Shown here one piece after another: positions 1 to 11,344 of a stretch of 64,000 nucleotides of DNA. The stretch is from Hydrangea macrophylla. Lineage: Eukaryota; Streptophyta; Magnoliopsida; Cornales; Hydrangeaceae. The translations under genes were made by a program, and so were the position numbers. Below the pieces are notes generated by a model. The model was not told the DNA's origin, searched no databases, and was given only the letters and a program-made list of their open reading frames with translations. The stretch lies in assembly GCA_033977485.1 (NCBI GenBank), contig CM066983.1, forward strand, positions 62,677,010 to 62,741,009. Direction: 5' to 3'. Numbering within the stretch: position 1 is the first letter of the stretch; the number at the start of each line of letters is the position of its first letter.

Positions 1-1035
1 TTTGTGGTAGGATTGCCGAAGTCACAGCAGAACCACGACGCTATTTGGGTAATTGTGGATCGACTTACGAAGACGGCACATTTTATTGCCTACAGTATGA
101 CGTATCCAGTAGAACGATTGAGCCGGATGTATCTACAGCACATAGTACGGTTACACGGAGTACCTGTTTCTATTGTATCAGATCGAGATTCGCGTTTTAC
201 TGCAGAGTTTTGGAAAAGTCTTCAAACAGCAATGGGAACAACTTTGAACTTGAGTTCAGCTTTTCATCCACAGACCGATGGACAGACGGAGAGAGTTAAT
301 CAAGTAATGGAGGACATGTTACGTGCTTGCGTCATTGATTTTGAGAATTCTTGGGAGACACACTTACCTTTGATAGAGTTCGCTTACAACAACAGTTATC
401 ATTCAGGCATAGGAATGGCTCCGTTCGAAGCTTTGTACGGAAGACCTTGCCGATCACCGTTATGTTGGACTGAAGTCGGAGATACTCAACTTCTTGGGCC
501 AGAAATGGTACGAGAAACCAGCGAGAAGATCCAAATTGTACGTAAGAAGATGACGACAGCTCAGACCCGATACAAGAATTATGCTGACAAGCGACGCAAA
601 GACTTGGAGTTTGCAGTTGGAGATCATGTGTTACTCAAGGTTTCGCCTGTTCGAGGAATTGTCAGATTTGGTCAGAAGAGAGGCAAGTTATCACCTCGTT
701 TTATCGGACCATTCAAGATTCTAGAACGTGTTGGGAAAGTTGCTTATCACCTTGCATTGCCGCCGAAGATGTCAGGAGTGCACAACGTTTTTCACATTAG
801 TATGCTGAGGAAGTATGCTCATAACCCAGCACACAAGATCAACTTCGAAGATATTGAAGTCAACGACAATGTTACGTTTAACGAAGGACCAGTTCGCATC
901 TTAGATCGCGAAGTCAAGAAGCTCAGGAATAAGGAGATTCCCTTAGTCAAGATTCAGTGGAAACATCATGATGAAGGAGAAGCTTCGTGGGAGCTAGAGT
1001 CAGAGATGCGTGAGAAGTTTCCATTTTTGTTTTAA
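1..1035 (+). CDS. Ty3/gypsy chromovirus (Tekay/Del-like) polyprotein, integrase to chromodomain end (partial)
   Basis: The frame is open through the left edge, so this is the C-terminal part of a pol polyprotein that inserts retroelement cDNA into the genome. Counting from the GTG at base 4, an integrase DDE triad is visible: D19 (VDRLTK), D60 (VSDRDSRF) and E96 (QTDGQTERVNQ), the last two with 35 residues between them as in Ty3 integrases. A GPF-type module follows (FIGPFKILERVGKVAYHLALP), then the FHISMLRKY block and a chromodomain-like tail (VRILDREVKKL, IQWKHH, ASWELESEM). The stop at 1033-1035 is the natural element end, 39 bp before the polypurine tract. No frame break is visible in this part, suggesting a fairly young copy. 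RT, protease and gag lie outside the window. Tekay/Del assignment rests on the tail and the LTR ends (TGTAATACCC / GCGTGACA). Confidence 0.9.
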   Translation, partial: FVVGLPKSQQNHDAIWVIVDRLTKTAHFIAYSMTYPVERLSRMYLQHIVRLHGVPVSIVSDRDSRFTAEFWKSLQTAMGTTLNLSSAFHPQTDGQTERVNQVMEDMLRACVIDFENSWETHLPLIEFAYNNSYHSGIGMAPFEALYGRPCRSPLCWTEVGDTQLLGPEMVRETSEKIQIVRKKMTTAQTRYKNYADKRRKDLEFAVGDHVLLKVSPVRGIVRFGQKRGKLSPRFIGPFKILERVGKVAYHLALPPKMSGVHNVFHISMLRKYAHNPAHKINFEDIEVNDNVTFNEGPVRILDREVKKLRNKEIPLVKIQWKHHDEGEASWELESEMREKFPFLF

Positions 1036-1074
1036 CTCTGTATGTTTCTGATTTCGAGGACGAAATCTTTTGTT

Positions 1075-1087
1075 GGGTGGTGGATGA
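1075..1087 (+). other. Polypurine tract of the Tekay-like element
   Basis: GGGTGGTGGATGA directly precedes the TGTAATACCC start of the LTR. The position is that expected of the plus-strand primer. It is only moderately purine-rich, so the call leans on position. Confidence 0.6.
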
Positions 1088-1167
1088 TGTAATACCCTGT
1101 ATTTTCAATAATTATTTAATGCAGAGAGATTCTATATACTTCCTTGGACCATTCATGAAATTTAATC

Positions 1168-1360
1168 TTCGATCGATCGAAGCTCGTTCGAGCGATCGAG
1201 CACCTTCAGTTCAAGCGATCGAACCCTGTTCGAGCGATCGAAACCCTACCGACCTGAATTTAATACGTGGACCCCATTTTCAATCGATCAAACCCTTTTT
1301 AATCGATCATAACCTGGCCGATCTAAGTTCGAGCGATCGAACTGCTTTCGATCGATCGAA
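1168..1360. repeat. Dyad-word array 1 in the Tekay LTR (TTCGATCGATCGAA-like)
   Basis: Eight copies of a 14-bp imperfect palindrome start at about 1168, 1187, 1210, 1229, 1279, 1299, 1328 and 1347. Within neighbouring pairs the offset is 19-20 bp. Variants are TTCGAGCGATCGAA and TTCAATCGATCAAA. The array lies just upstream of the TATA-like sequence, so a promoter or enhancer role is possible but inferred. Confidence 0.85.
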
Positions 1361-1420
1361 CATGAAAATATCAGAATCCCTGTTTCTGCGCAAAACCAGC
1401 CACCTTGCCCTCCCATTCTC

Positions 1421-1429
1421 TATATATAC
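1421..1429 (+). promoter_or_regulatory. TATA-like element of the Tekay LTR
   Basis: TATATATAC lies about 330 bp into the LTR, downstream of dyad array 1, as expected for a U3 promoter. A second AT-rich stretch at 1495-1560 is an alternative. No transcription start can be seen. Confidence 0.35.
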
Positions 1430-1491
1430 ATTAGTTTCGTGTGTTTGTGAGGGTTGCTGGAATTGGAGAGTTGAGAGAGTGGGTGCTTGTG

Positions 1492-1660
1492 GTTATATAT
1501 ATATATACATACACATTCTTATATATATATATATATATATATATCTATATACACACACATATATATATATACTCAGAGAAGAGAAGAAGAAGAAGAGGAA
1601 GAGAAAGAGACGGAGAGACAGGGAGAGAAAGGACAGAGACAGAGGAGAAAGAGAGAGGCC
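1492..1660. repeat. Microsatellite block: (TA)n/(CA)n followed by purine-rich tract
   Basis: Alternating TA and CA dinucleotides to about 1572 are followed by GA-rich sequence with GAAGAAGAAG runs. The long open frames across it on both strands are low-complexity artefacts. Confidence 0.9.
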
Positions 1661-1843
1661 ACCATTAAAGCTCCGGGAGCTCAAAGCTTCGCCAAACGCG
1701 TCCTTAGCACCCTAGGTGAGTTTTTACTCACTCGGTAGCCTTAATATAATGTTTTACGAGTTTTTTTGTATGTTTAGGAGTATTAAAAACGTCCCTAAGA
1801 CGTCCATTTATGTGTTGTTCAGAATCTGCCGGAGAAGACGACG

Positions 1844-1997
1844 TTCGAGCGATCGAGCAGAGCTCAATCGATCGAAGGTTCGATAGTCGAGAGATCGAGC
1901 AGAGTTCAATCGATCGAAGATTCGATCGATCGAACTGCTTTCGAGCGATCGAACTTCATTGTTCTTCGATCGATCGAAATGACTTCAATCGATCGAG
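1844..1997. repeat. Dyad-word array 2 in the Tekay LTR
   Basis: Eight copies start near 1844, 1863, 1879, 1905, 1921, 1940, 1965 and 1984. Offsets are 19, 16, 26, 16, 19, 25 and 19 bp. The word is the same as in array 1 but lies about 420 bp downstream of the TATA-like site. Confidence 0.85.
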
Positions 1998-2317
1998 AAA
2001 TGCAGAACATGGTTTATTTCATTAGTTTATGTTATATGAGGTTCGAATACTCGATTTACGGTTCAGACTTCTATTATGCGATTATGGGTTTAGTTGGGAG
2101 AATGTGACAACACAGGTAAGTATAATTAAGAATAATGGATTAATACAGTGACGATAGATATATGCGGTTCATGTCTAAGTTCGATATCCGTTTATTTCAA
2201 TCAGAGTAGTCAGGCCACATGGGAAGTCATGTATCGATAGAAGTACAGTGTTTAGGTAGGTTTGATAAGTTCTGGATATGGTACGTGGGCGGATGCCTGG
2301 TCATGATATGCTTTCGT

Positions 2318-2617
2318 ATGCGGTGGATGGTTTATATCCTTAACGAGCAGCGAACAGTGAGCAGGACCATGTAGCCCTAAGGTAGCCAGATGATCGACGA
2401 TATATCCTTAACGAGCGGTGGATGGTTTATATCCTTAACGAGCGGTGGATGGGTGATCACTGGTATACTACGAGAAGTCGTGGCAATAGATTTGATATGC
2501 TGTTGTTCAAAGCGTTATATCCCTGACATGCGGTGGATGGTTTATATCCTTAACGAGCGGGGGATGGACTGACGTGGTGTTCATGAATGCGGTGGATGGT
2601 TTATATCCTTAACGAGC
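2318..2617 (+). repeat. 27-bp interspersed direct repeat in the Tekay LTR
   Basis: Four good copies of GCGGTGGATGGTTTATATCC followed by TTAACGA lie at about 2319, 2414, 2531 and 2589, with partial copies between them (for example 2399 and 2513). Spacing is irregular, so this is a dispersed cluster rather than a clean tandem array. Confidence 0.8.
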
Positions 2618-3318
2618 AAATGGACAGAATGATGGTATGTCTACATATGTTAAACGATCGAGTCTGTTCTTCCTAGACAGAGTATGTTGATGTTCCGATC
2701 TAAGGATAATAAGACGATAAGGGTTGGGTTGCGATGTTGGAATACCGAGAAGATATTATGTAATAGAATTATATCTTAAACGTTTCAATAACTTGTTATA
2801 CGTTATAGCATTGATACCCTGTGAGTTTCTTTTCACTCAGCTCTCAGTAAGCTGATGGCCGTTATTGCCTGGACATTCCCCGTCCAGATTTCCCTGTCCC
2901 TTTCATTACAGATAATGGAGCTCACAGTAGCGGTTACTACCCTGGCGGAACTTATGCAGAGGATGGCCCCACTGAGGCCGGTTACGCTGGAGAAGGAGGG
3001 CACACTGATAACTATCCTTATGCCAGCTGAAGACTGAAGATAGTGATATCTAGTTTACATTTCTAATTGTCCTGTTGAACTCTATTTAGTGTTAGTTTGA
3101 TGGGTACTTGGGCATATGTTGTCTCCAGACCTGTCGTGATCCTGTGGACCACACTCTGATGTTTTGTAATAATAATACTGTTTATATTTCAGTTATTTAC
3201 TGTTCCTGTTTGGACTAGTACTGTGTGATGTGGATATCAGTGACTTTCACTTGTCATTCCCTATGGACCCATAAAGGAAATTTATTTTTCTCTATTTATG
3301 CTGCTCCGGGGCGTGACA

Positions 3319-4610
3319 CTAATAGATAGCAGTTAAGCAAATAAGGTCCTAACCATATAGAGTGTGCCAACTTTACTTTCCAGTATGATCACCAAGGGAT
3401 AATAGGGATTTCCGGGATACTCCGGGGATTTTGGACAGAGTTTCTGGGAGAAACAGGGATTTGGAAGATTCGGAGAAATTTCTAGAAGTCATTTGAGTTT
3501 CTAGGAGAAATAAGGATTTCTGGTTGATTTGGACTGAGCTTCTAGGAGAAACTGGTATTTTGGGTATATCTAGGAAATTTGGATAGAGTTTCTGGGAGAA
3601 ACTAGTATATCTGGGAAGATAGGACAGAGTTTCTGAGAGAAACTGGTATATCTAGGAAATCAGGTAGATTTAGACAGAGTTTCTGGGAAAAATTGGTTAA
3701 TATGGTTATATCTGGGATATTTGGACAAAGTTTCGGGGAAAGACTGGTTAATATGGTTATATCTGGGATATCTGGACAGAGTTTCGGGGAAAGACTGGTA
3801 AATATGGTTATATCTGGGATATCTGGACAGAGTTTCGGGGAAAGACTGGTCAATATGGTTATATCTGGGGTATCTGGACAGAGTTTCTGGGAGAAACTGG
3901 TCAATATGGTTATATCTGGGGTATCTGGACAGAGTTTCTGGGAGCAACTGGTCAATATGGTTATATCTGGGGTATCTAGACAGAGTTTCTTGGAGAAACT
4001 GGTCAATAGGGTGATAGTGATCATACCGTCTAGCGGGTTTTCATACTCCTATGTCTTAGGACCGACAAACAAGGTTTGCGGTGTATATCTTTGTGAGCAT
4101 GGAGCAGACATCCTTGTCATGGTACCTAGGCAGGTCAACTCAATGTAATCACATGTGAGTGATTGCCTTTGGAATCATAAGAAAGAGGTTCTGTTCTATG
4201 CCACATAAGCGTCTACACCGCTCAGGTAATCCCATCAGGGCATACAGCAGTTATATCACATTGTCCTATCTGAAAAGATAAATGAACAGTCCTATGAAAG
4301 GTTCTACAGGAATCTATATGCAAAGGCTGGGTTTAGTCAAAGAGGGTCCGTTGACGAGAGTTCCAATATACCGTCAGAGAGACAGTACGGAAGTGTTTAC
4401 TCTTTTTGATATACCTTGGAAGGTACAGTATCAACGGTGACTTGTGCCCTGGCACAGCAAGACCTGAACAATGTCAGCGCCGCGTTTCAGACACAGTCGG
4501 AGGGGGAAAATGCAAGAGTGCAATGCGGTGAACCAAACACAGTAAAAAGATGATTTTAAGGATGCTTCTTATGAGTCAAACCTCTGTATTATTTTGTTTT
4601 AAAATAAAAA
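3319..4610 (-). mobile_element. Leader (5' UTR) of a minus-strand Tat-like Ty3/gypsy element
   Basis: This stretch lies immediately 3' (on the minus strand) of the primer-binding site at 4611-4628, so it is the start of an element interior. No coding sequence is recognised. It contains degenerate GTTTCTGGGAGAAACTGG-type units from about 3400 that sharpen into a regular 51-bp array at 3679-4018. The rest (4019-4610) is unique-looking. It ends abruptly at the Tekay LTR end (3318). Confidence 0.55.
3679..4018. repeat. 51-bp tandem repeat, six full units plus a partial
   Basis: Each unit starts GTTTC(G/T)GGG and contains AATATGGTTATATCTGGG. The period of 51 is exactly 17 codons, so stop-free frames repeat on both strands and look like proteins with 17-residue repeats; those frames are not genes. 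Unit similarity falls off to the left, toward 3400. Confidence 0.92.
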
Positions 4611-4628
4611 TCCCCAGCAGAGTCGCCA
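4611..4628 (-). other. Primer-binding site (tRNA-Arg type) of the Tat-like element
   Basis: On the minus strand this reads TGGCGACTCTGCTGGGGA. It matches the complement of the plant tRNA-Arg 3' end (…CCCCAGCGGAGTCGCCA) with one difference. Tat/Ogre-type elements commonly use this primer. It lies 3 nt inside the LTR end at 4632, fixing the element's strand. Confidence 0.8.
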
Positions 4629-4631
4629 GAT

Positions 4632-7600
4632 TGTGGATACCGGGCTTCCACCGCTTCGCTATGTTTTCGAAACTTGTTTGATTTTTGAATCAAGGAAAAA
4701 GAAAAGGTCTGTTGAAAACAGATACAGAGTCTTTACTTGGTCTTTAGGGAACCAAGAAACCCAAATTTGACTCACCCAAACGGATAAAGGGCACCGGCCA
4801 TTCATAACCAAAGAACTTGGCTCGGGGTTTTGGTACGAGAGAGGAAGGAGCCTTTGTCGCGACTAAAACACACTCAACTCGCCCCGTCTCTCGACGAGCC
4901 TCAATTAGCATCCAAATAATCATCTTAAACTATGTATGGTTCGGCAATTAATACTATGATAGTATATTACATCACATAAGAAAATTTGAAATGGAAGATC
5001 TAAAGATAAGATATCATTCATAAGATCTAAGCCAAATATCACACAATGCAAAGTGAAAGATCACACAAATGAACCTAGGAAAAATCGTCTAATCATGTAT
5101 CAAATAATCAAGACTTCCTAATCTAAAGGGGGACATGAGTTGTTATTGAAACAAATAAACAAAGAAATCAAAATATGCTTAGCAAGCTAGTATGATGCAT
5201 GTTAATCTTTAAGAAAAGAAGACCTCTCAATCCCCGGGATGGATGAGAAAGGATGATTAGATCGGGGGAAGCACGAACGTGTGATCAAGTTCATTCCTTA
5301 TAATCTTCTTAGATTAGGAGCCATGAAGGCCCCAAATCTTGCATGGATGCAATGTATGTATCTAGAATGTGCCAAGGTTGTAGTGTGCTTTGTGTTCATG
5401 GATTCCTAGAATGACTTAGAAGTCTATAATGTGTATGAATGAATGAATGAAATCACCATGGGATATGTAAAAATGTGGTATGAACTACTTCCTAAGATAT
5501 GAACTAATTTGGAAGGCATATAAGCATCAAATCAAAGAATGAAAGTTAAAAGGTGCTTGCTGTGAATAGTGGACAGAACAGTAGCATGATCTTTTGGAAA
5601 TTGAAAAGAGGGGTTAAAAGTGTTTTCAATGCATGATTTTTTATGGAGATCTTCCTTATTGTGTCTAAAACACAACCCGAAAGGCCAATCTTGGATAGCT
5701 ATCACAGATTGAGAGAAATCATATAAACAATGAAGGTCACTCAGAAACAGAGTCCGTACTGTCGACTGAAATGTTAGAAAATCTTAGAAAATGAAAACTA
5801 ATGATCTAGAGGCCCATTTTATACAGAACGTTCCCTAAGACATTGAAGTTTAAGGAAAAAATAAGTTAGGACCACCCATTTTGGAAAATATTTCTGTAAA
5901 ACAAGTTGGAAGTGGCCCTAGCTGCTGTCACAGCAAAGACAGAATGTCTGGAAGGAATGTTTGGGTCCAAATGGACCATTTCCAAGTACTTCCAAGTCAA
6001 ACCAAAAATCATGGGTGTTCTCCAATGAGTTAGGAAGACTTTCCAAGTGGTCTTGCATCCATATGTTGAGTATTGAGTTCTAGAGAAATCCTTGAACTCA
6101 GCTCACTCACTGTTTTGACTCATTATTTTGAAGATTTTTGGAGAAAACAAGGTTTTGTTTCTTGAAACCAAAAGAAGAGGGATTGAGAGGGGTTTTAAAG
6201 TAGATGTTTTGAAAGTATATTTTCAATACTCAATAAGGATTATAGCCACTTAAAATGCCAACATCAAACTCATCATCAAGAACCTCCAAGATTGTTGGAG
6301 AGATTTATTTTTATTAGAACATAACTTCAATACACTTCAAGAATACCTTGGAGGTATTGAAGTTATGATCATCATCTATCAAACATGTTTTTGAGGTCAA
6401 GAGCTACTATCCATAAGGATTCACTCACTTCAAACTTCATGTCATCATTTAGATGATGAAGAATAAGTAAGTAAATAAAGAAAAATAAAAAGAAATGAGG
6501 TAAGAAGAGATGAACATAATATAAACAAGCGAGCAAATAGCAATCAATAGATGATAATCAATGTGATTTTGGACTTGTAGCTTGGTGTTTCACTCATAGA
6601 TTTTGACATTTGGACATGGAAGTAGCTTCCTAACTCAAGAATGCTCAAGAATGGTGATTGGGGGTGTTTGGGATGTGAAGTATATAGAAGGATAATGGAA
6701 GAAAACAAGAATAAAACTCACTTTCTTATGGAAAATCAATGGGAGAAGCTCCCTTTCTTTCTTCTAAACTTATCTCTATCTCTCTTCTTCTCTACAACTT
6801 TTCAAGCTTTGCACTTGGTCCCCCCAAAATGAAGAGCAATGGGGGGTTTATATAGGCCAATTTGGGGTGATTTTGGGATTTTAGAAGTGTTCCCATTGGT
6901 CCCAAACATCTGTGAACATAAAACTACGTCGTTTTGGCTTTCAATTAATCAAATTGGACCCCCAAAAAAATTACAAAAAAGGACTCTGCGAGGGTTGAAT
7001 GCCGCGACGGCAGTGGGCCAGTGCCGCGGCGGCATTGCTCCTCAGAAGCCCAGAAAAATTACGTTTAGGCCCCCAGAGGTTCCGGTATTCGCGAAAAGGC
7101 CCTATTTCGTCCAAAATTCACAGAAAATGCATACAAACTCCAAATTGAGGTTGTGATATACCGTTGGAAAGGTAATGGAGTCTAATTTTCATACAAAATA
7201 GTTCGGGGATAGGTCACTTTGAAAAGTTTTGCGGTATTCGCGATAAAAGCCGATTTGATTGCCTTTTTCGCCTTCGGAAATTCAAAATAAATTCGTTTTA
7301 AATCCAGGAATTATGTGCGATATACCGTTGGAAAGCTGTTGACCTCTAGTATCCATGAAAAATATTTGAAAATTATTTCGGTGCCCCGATTCCAAAGTCA
7401 AATCTTGGTCAAACTGGTCAAACCTGGGATTCCCGGGAAGTTCTGGGAACCTCTGGGAGCTCCCAGGAGTTGACGTTTTCGCTCGATTCTCTTTTAAAAC
7501 TCATTTTAATACTTTTCTAATGATTCTGGTGAATTCGGATGATTTCGGTCAAACTTGGTCAAACATGGTCGAAACTTGGTCAAACCTTGGTCAAACCGGT

Positions 7601-7922
7601 CAACGAGGACGTTCCGGGAACTTCCGGGACTTTCGGGGGTCTCTGGGAGCTGACGATTTTATTCGATTTAACTTAAAAACTCATTTTATTATTTTTCTTA
7701 TGACGTAGCATGTTTCCAGAACTTTAGGACCAAATTTGGGAGTTTTCGGGCTTTCAGGGGCATTTTGGTCATTCTGAGCATTCTGAGAGACAAAACTAAC
7801 TTCCAAGAGTCCTTTGAAGTCTTTTTCGATCATTGTGAACCACCAAGCTATGGGTCTCCTAAATCTGATATCCGACGAAATGGGTTGTCTACACCGGGAA
7901 AGGGCATTTCGGTAATTCATCA
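4632..7922 (-). mobile_element. 5' LTR of the minus-strand Tat-like element
   Basis: On the minus strand the LTR begins TGATGAATTACCG (7922) and ends TATCCACA (4632) next to the primer-binding site, giving 3291 bp. Internal marks seen in Tat/Ogre-type LTRs include repeated TATACCGTTGGAAAG (7157, 7321) and runs of TTGGTCAAAC (7400-7600). No gene is seen in this long stretch; short plus-strand frames at 6641-7156 have no recognisable domain. The right edge is inferred from the TG and from the jump to Athila-like gag, so it is less certain than the left. Confidence 0.6.
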
Positions 7923-9618
7923 TTAACGAGCTCCTTTCTGAGCCTTCTCTCAACTTCTTCTACTTCTTTAGGAGCATCATCACTTGATTTTTATGGTTCA
8001 TCATTAATGGATGGCTCCTCTTCTTGAGTGGAAGGTTTGTTTTTGTTTACCACTTCGTCCTCCTCATACTCTTTAGGAGTAGAGAAAGGTACATTATGTC
8101 CTATAACCTTGCCACATCTCAGAGTAGTCACGACTTTAGCATGCTCTTGATTATTGGGACCATTGTTGTATCCCTTAGGGTTTTGAAGTGGTTGGGCAGG
8201 AAATATTCCACTCAACCCCTCTTGTCATGCATCCATTCTCTCTAATGTTGCGGACATTTTGCTCATCATTTAAATTAATTGTTGTGTTAAATTTTCATTA
8301 GAAAGTGGATCTTCTTCTTACACCTTTTTGTGTGGTGGCACATATACATTTGACTGTTGAGTATTAGAGGGTTGAGCTTGGTTGTAGTTATTTGATCTAT
8401 TTTGATTGAATGGCTGGAACTGCCTATTGTAATGCCCTTGATATTGATTGTTGTTGTAGGCTGTTGTTGATATTGATTTTGTGTCCTAGCATCGTTTTTC
8501 CAATCAAAACTGAGGTGATTCCATCGATTGTTATTATTTTCAAAATTATTGTTATTATAGGAATTACCCAGCCCTCGATACCCTTGCATGGCATTCATCT
8601 CCATGGGGGCTTGTTCTTGAGAGTACGGCACATTGGGACAGTATTGAGTGGTGTGTCCCAACATATTGCATGTGCCGCATGGTTCTTCAGGTAAAACCTG
8701 TTTAGAACTCTCTCCTTTCATCCCTAACTCCTCTACTTTCTTTTCTAGTTCTTCATATTTGGTCATTAGGTGATCTTCACTGTTTAGCTGATAGATACTT
8801 TTCTCCTCTATACCTAATATTTGTGCGCGTAGAATGTTATCAGAATTTGACCATTCACGAGCGTGTTCAGCTAACCACTCGAAGTGGGTTTCAGCCTCCT
8901 CGGTGTTGTTGTGAAGAAATGGACCTAAGCTCATGGTTTCAACCAGTTTTTTCATTTCTCCATTTAACCCTTCATAAAAGTAGCTGATAGTTCTCCATTT
9001 CTTATACCCATGATGTGGGCATGAGAGAAGCAAATCCTTGAAACGCTCCCAAGTTTGGGTAGACGTTTCATTGCTCTTTTGTTTGTAGGAGTTTATTTGA
9101 CATTTGAGTTTAGTGGTCATACGAGGTGGAAAGAATTTCTTTAAGAACGCATTATTCATCGCATGCCAGGTGAAGATTGAATTTGGCTTGAGGATGAGTA
9201 GCCACATTTTTGCTTTATCCTTCAAGGTGAAGAGAAATAGCATTAGGCGTGTCACATCTACAGGACAATTCTGTGAGAATATTTTACATACATCCTCGAA
9301 ATCTTTGATATGTAGATATGCCCTCTCACTCTCCATTCCATTAAAGGTTGGAAGGAGTTGAATCATTCTATTGTGAAATTGGAATTCGCCCGTATGGGTT
9401 GGAATGAGAATACAAGAAGGTATAGGTGCGTGTTCGGGTTGCATGAGATCGCACAAAGGACGTAACGAATCGTCAATTGGTACAACCTTATTATCCCCAT
9501 TTTTGCTTTAATTGTCACCTATTAAATCTGTGGATGTAGCTACGGGATTAATAGAAACAGAGGAATCAGATAAGCAGAATGGATTTCCAAGAATTCCTTC
9601 AATCGAATTATTGGACAT
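7923..9618 (-). pseudogene. Athila-like Ty3/gypsy gag, truncated and broken
   Basis: Gag would form the particle that packages element RNA. The minus-strand ATG at 9618 opens a frame with one in-frame stop (TAA near 9510), then runs 389 codons to 8287. Counting from M1 at 9456, the Athila-style gag core is at about 30-200 (LLPTFNGMESERAYLHIKDF, AKMWLL, FLKKFFPP, CPHHGYKKWRTISYFYEGL). A CCHC knuckle with the pattern C-x2-C-x4-H-x4-C lies at residues 260-273 (CGTCNMLGHTTQYC). A frame change near 8287 is followed by an acidic, Lys-rich stretch (8215-7991) that fits the gag C-terminus. Protease and beyond are missing: homology ends at about 7923 where the Tat-like LTR begins, so the element was truncated or interrupted there. 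Confidence 0.8.
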
Positions 9619-9723
9619 GAAAGGGAAAATATCCTAAGAGGTTTTAATCTAAAGAATTAAAAGAAAAAGAAATACACAGAGAAATAGATAGATTGAGGTA
9701 ATCTAAGAGTTAGCTTGTTGCCT

Positions 9724-9741
9724 TCCCTGGTAACGGCACGA
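9724..9741 (-). other. Primer-binding site (tRNA-Asp type) of the Athila-like element
   Basis: The minus strand reads TCGTGCCGTTACCAGGGA, a decayed form of the Athila site TGGCGCCGTTGCCGGGGA that pairs with tRNA-Asp. The surrounding CTTCCCTGG and the gag order agree. Confidence 0.7.
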
Positions 9742-10402
9742 AAAACTTGACACGAGAATAATTTTGTGCGCTTGTGTGCTATACCCAAGTGTAGGTAGAC
9801 GTGCAAGTAGCATTCTGGTTAAGACCAGATCGATCCCACAGGGAAGGTTGGAAACTAATTACTTAGACTAAACTCTAAAAGAAAACAAAAAATTCAATGA
9901 TTAAGGAAGGTTTAGAACATGAAGTTCCACAATTAACAACTACTAAATGTAAAGCAACTAAATTAAACTAACAATTAACTAGTTAACTAAAGCGATATTT
10001 AAAAACGGGTTTCTTAATAAAAAGGGAACGTTGGGATTGCACGAATCTGTGGTGACCTAGCCATCTACCATGCAACTACATTGAAGCTCAATGGAGTACA
10101 TCCTCAATAGTATTCCATATTTCTCTGAAAATAAAGAATCCATAGCCCTTTCATGACTGGGACTATATCATCACAGTTGATTTGAAATACAAGAAAGCGG
10201 TTTAAATCAATAGTTAAGACTCGCAGTCTAAATGATGTTAGCATTCAAAGTGATTTGCAAAAGTTATTGAAGAAAAATGCCTTAAGGCTTAAAGTTTCAT
10301 AAACTATTTTGACAAATTGAGCATTTTAGGACAATTTGATAACAAATCTCTAAAGCAGAAAGTCTAGGAATACTGCAAAGGACATTCTCAAGAATTAGAG
10401 AG

Positions 10403-10523
10403 TTTGATCGATTGACGCGCTTTTGATTGATCGAAAACCGTCATCTCTTAATCGATCGAAATATTTTCAATCGCTTGACTGTATTGCTGGTCCGATCGAT
10501 CGAATTAACTTTGATCGATCGAA
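10403..10523. repeat. Dyad-word array in the Athila LTR (proximal)
   Basis: Six words start near 10403, 10422, 10447, 10466, 10491 and 10510. They form three pairs, each with an internal 19-bp offset, and the pairs are 25 bp apart. Variants include TTTGATCGATTGAC and TCCGATCGATCGAA. Confidence 0.85.
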
Positions 10524-11013
10524 CACAGGTATTATTCTGCTGCATGGCAGAGGCTGTAGATCACTGTTTCATCGGGATCTCCCAACCCTAAGACTACTCA
10601 GATATGGTCTGGAGTGTCTCAGATCTGTTTTTAATGTATATATTCATTAAGGCTTTGTTTGGTTGTGATTTAAACATGAAAAATATGAAAAAACTATGGT
10701 TTAATCACTTCAAGCAAGAGAAACTATGATCTAATCAGATTGTAACTACTAAAACCACTGAAAAACTATAAACAAAACTAATAAAACAGAACCTAGAATG
10801 AACAGACTTATTAATAAACTTCAAACTTCAACTGAATCCAATATCCAAGCAATCAAACCTATAAAAATCAAAGTAAACACTCTCTCCCTAGAAAAAAACT
10901 GATGAAAATAATGTGGGCATCCTTGTGGACGTCTACAAAACGATAGAAAACCTAAAGCTAGGGTTGCTAGAGACATCTCCACTGCGTGTGCGTAAGTCCT
11001 GATAAAAGCTATG

Positions 11014-11105
11014 TTCGATCGATTGAACGTCTGGATTACTCAAACGCTTAAACCGTCCTCAATCGATTGAAAGCTCGATCGCTTGAACCTCTTCAATCTC
11101 TCGAA
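11014..11105. repeat. Dyad-word array in the Athila LTR (distal)
   Basis: Five degenerate words start near 11014, 11039, 11058, 11074 and 11092, with offsets 25, 19, 16 and 18 bp. GATTGAAC and GCTTGAAC arms replace GATCGAAC in several. Confidence 0.75.
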
Positions 11106-11344
11106 GTTCGTACTTCAGCTTTTAATTCTCTTGCTTGTAATCAAGCATTCCCTTTATCCTGTAATCCACTTCATCACACAGCGAAATAATAATCTGCACA
11201 AATAATAGCTAAAATAATGCAACTTATCATAGATTACTCACATTGTGTATAAACTAGCATTGTAATACGAATTATAGATAAAGCTGGGAATTATGAACTA
11301 AATTAATGTATTTCTCTTATTTTAGCGCGGTTGTATTTTATAAA

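Larger units (their letters stand above)
1088..3318 (+). mobile_element. 3' LTR of the Tekay/Del-like Ty3/gypsy element
   Basis: The LTR starts TGTAATACCC after the polypurine tract and ends GGGGCGTGACA, terminal motifs common in plant Tekay/Del chromoviruses. At 2231 bp it is long but normal for that lineage. It carries two clusters of a CGATCGATCG-type dyad word, a TATA-like stretch at 1421-1429, a TA/CA plus purine-rich low-complexity block (1492-1660), and four copies of a 27-bp repeat (2318-2617). The 5' LTR lies outside, so the target duplication and LTR age cannot be checked. Confidence 0.8.
9748..11242 (-). mobile_element. 5' LTR of the Athila-like element
   Basis: On the minus strand it starts TGTGAGTAATC (11242) and ends CTCGTGTCA (9748), 6 nt before the primer-binding site. 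The length of 1495 bp suits Athila. It carries two clusters of the CGATCGATCG dyad word (10403-10523 and 11014-11105). No coding sequence is seen. Both edges are inferred from TG/CA and motif position, because the other LTR is absent. Confidence 0.65.

Noticed and set aside
1441..1738. Arg/Glu-rich and Tyr/Ile-rich frames
   Set aside because: Translations of the TA/CA and GA-rich microsatellite in three frames.
3679..4018. CRISPR-like array
   Set aside because: Units are head-to-tail with no unique spacers; this is plant DNA.
3602..4148. Proteins with 17-residue repeats on both strands
   Set aside because: They are produced by the 51-bp tandem repeat whose period is a multiple of three; no conserved protein features.
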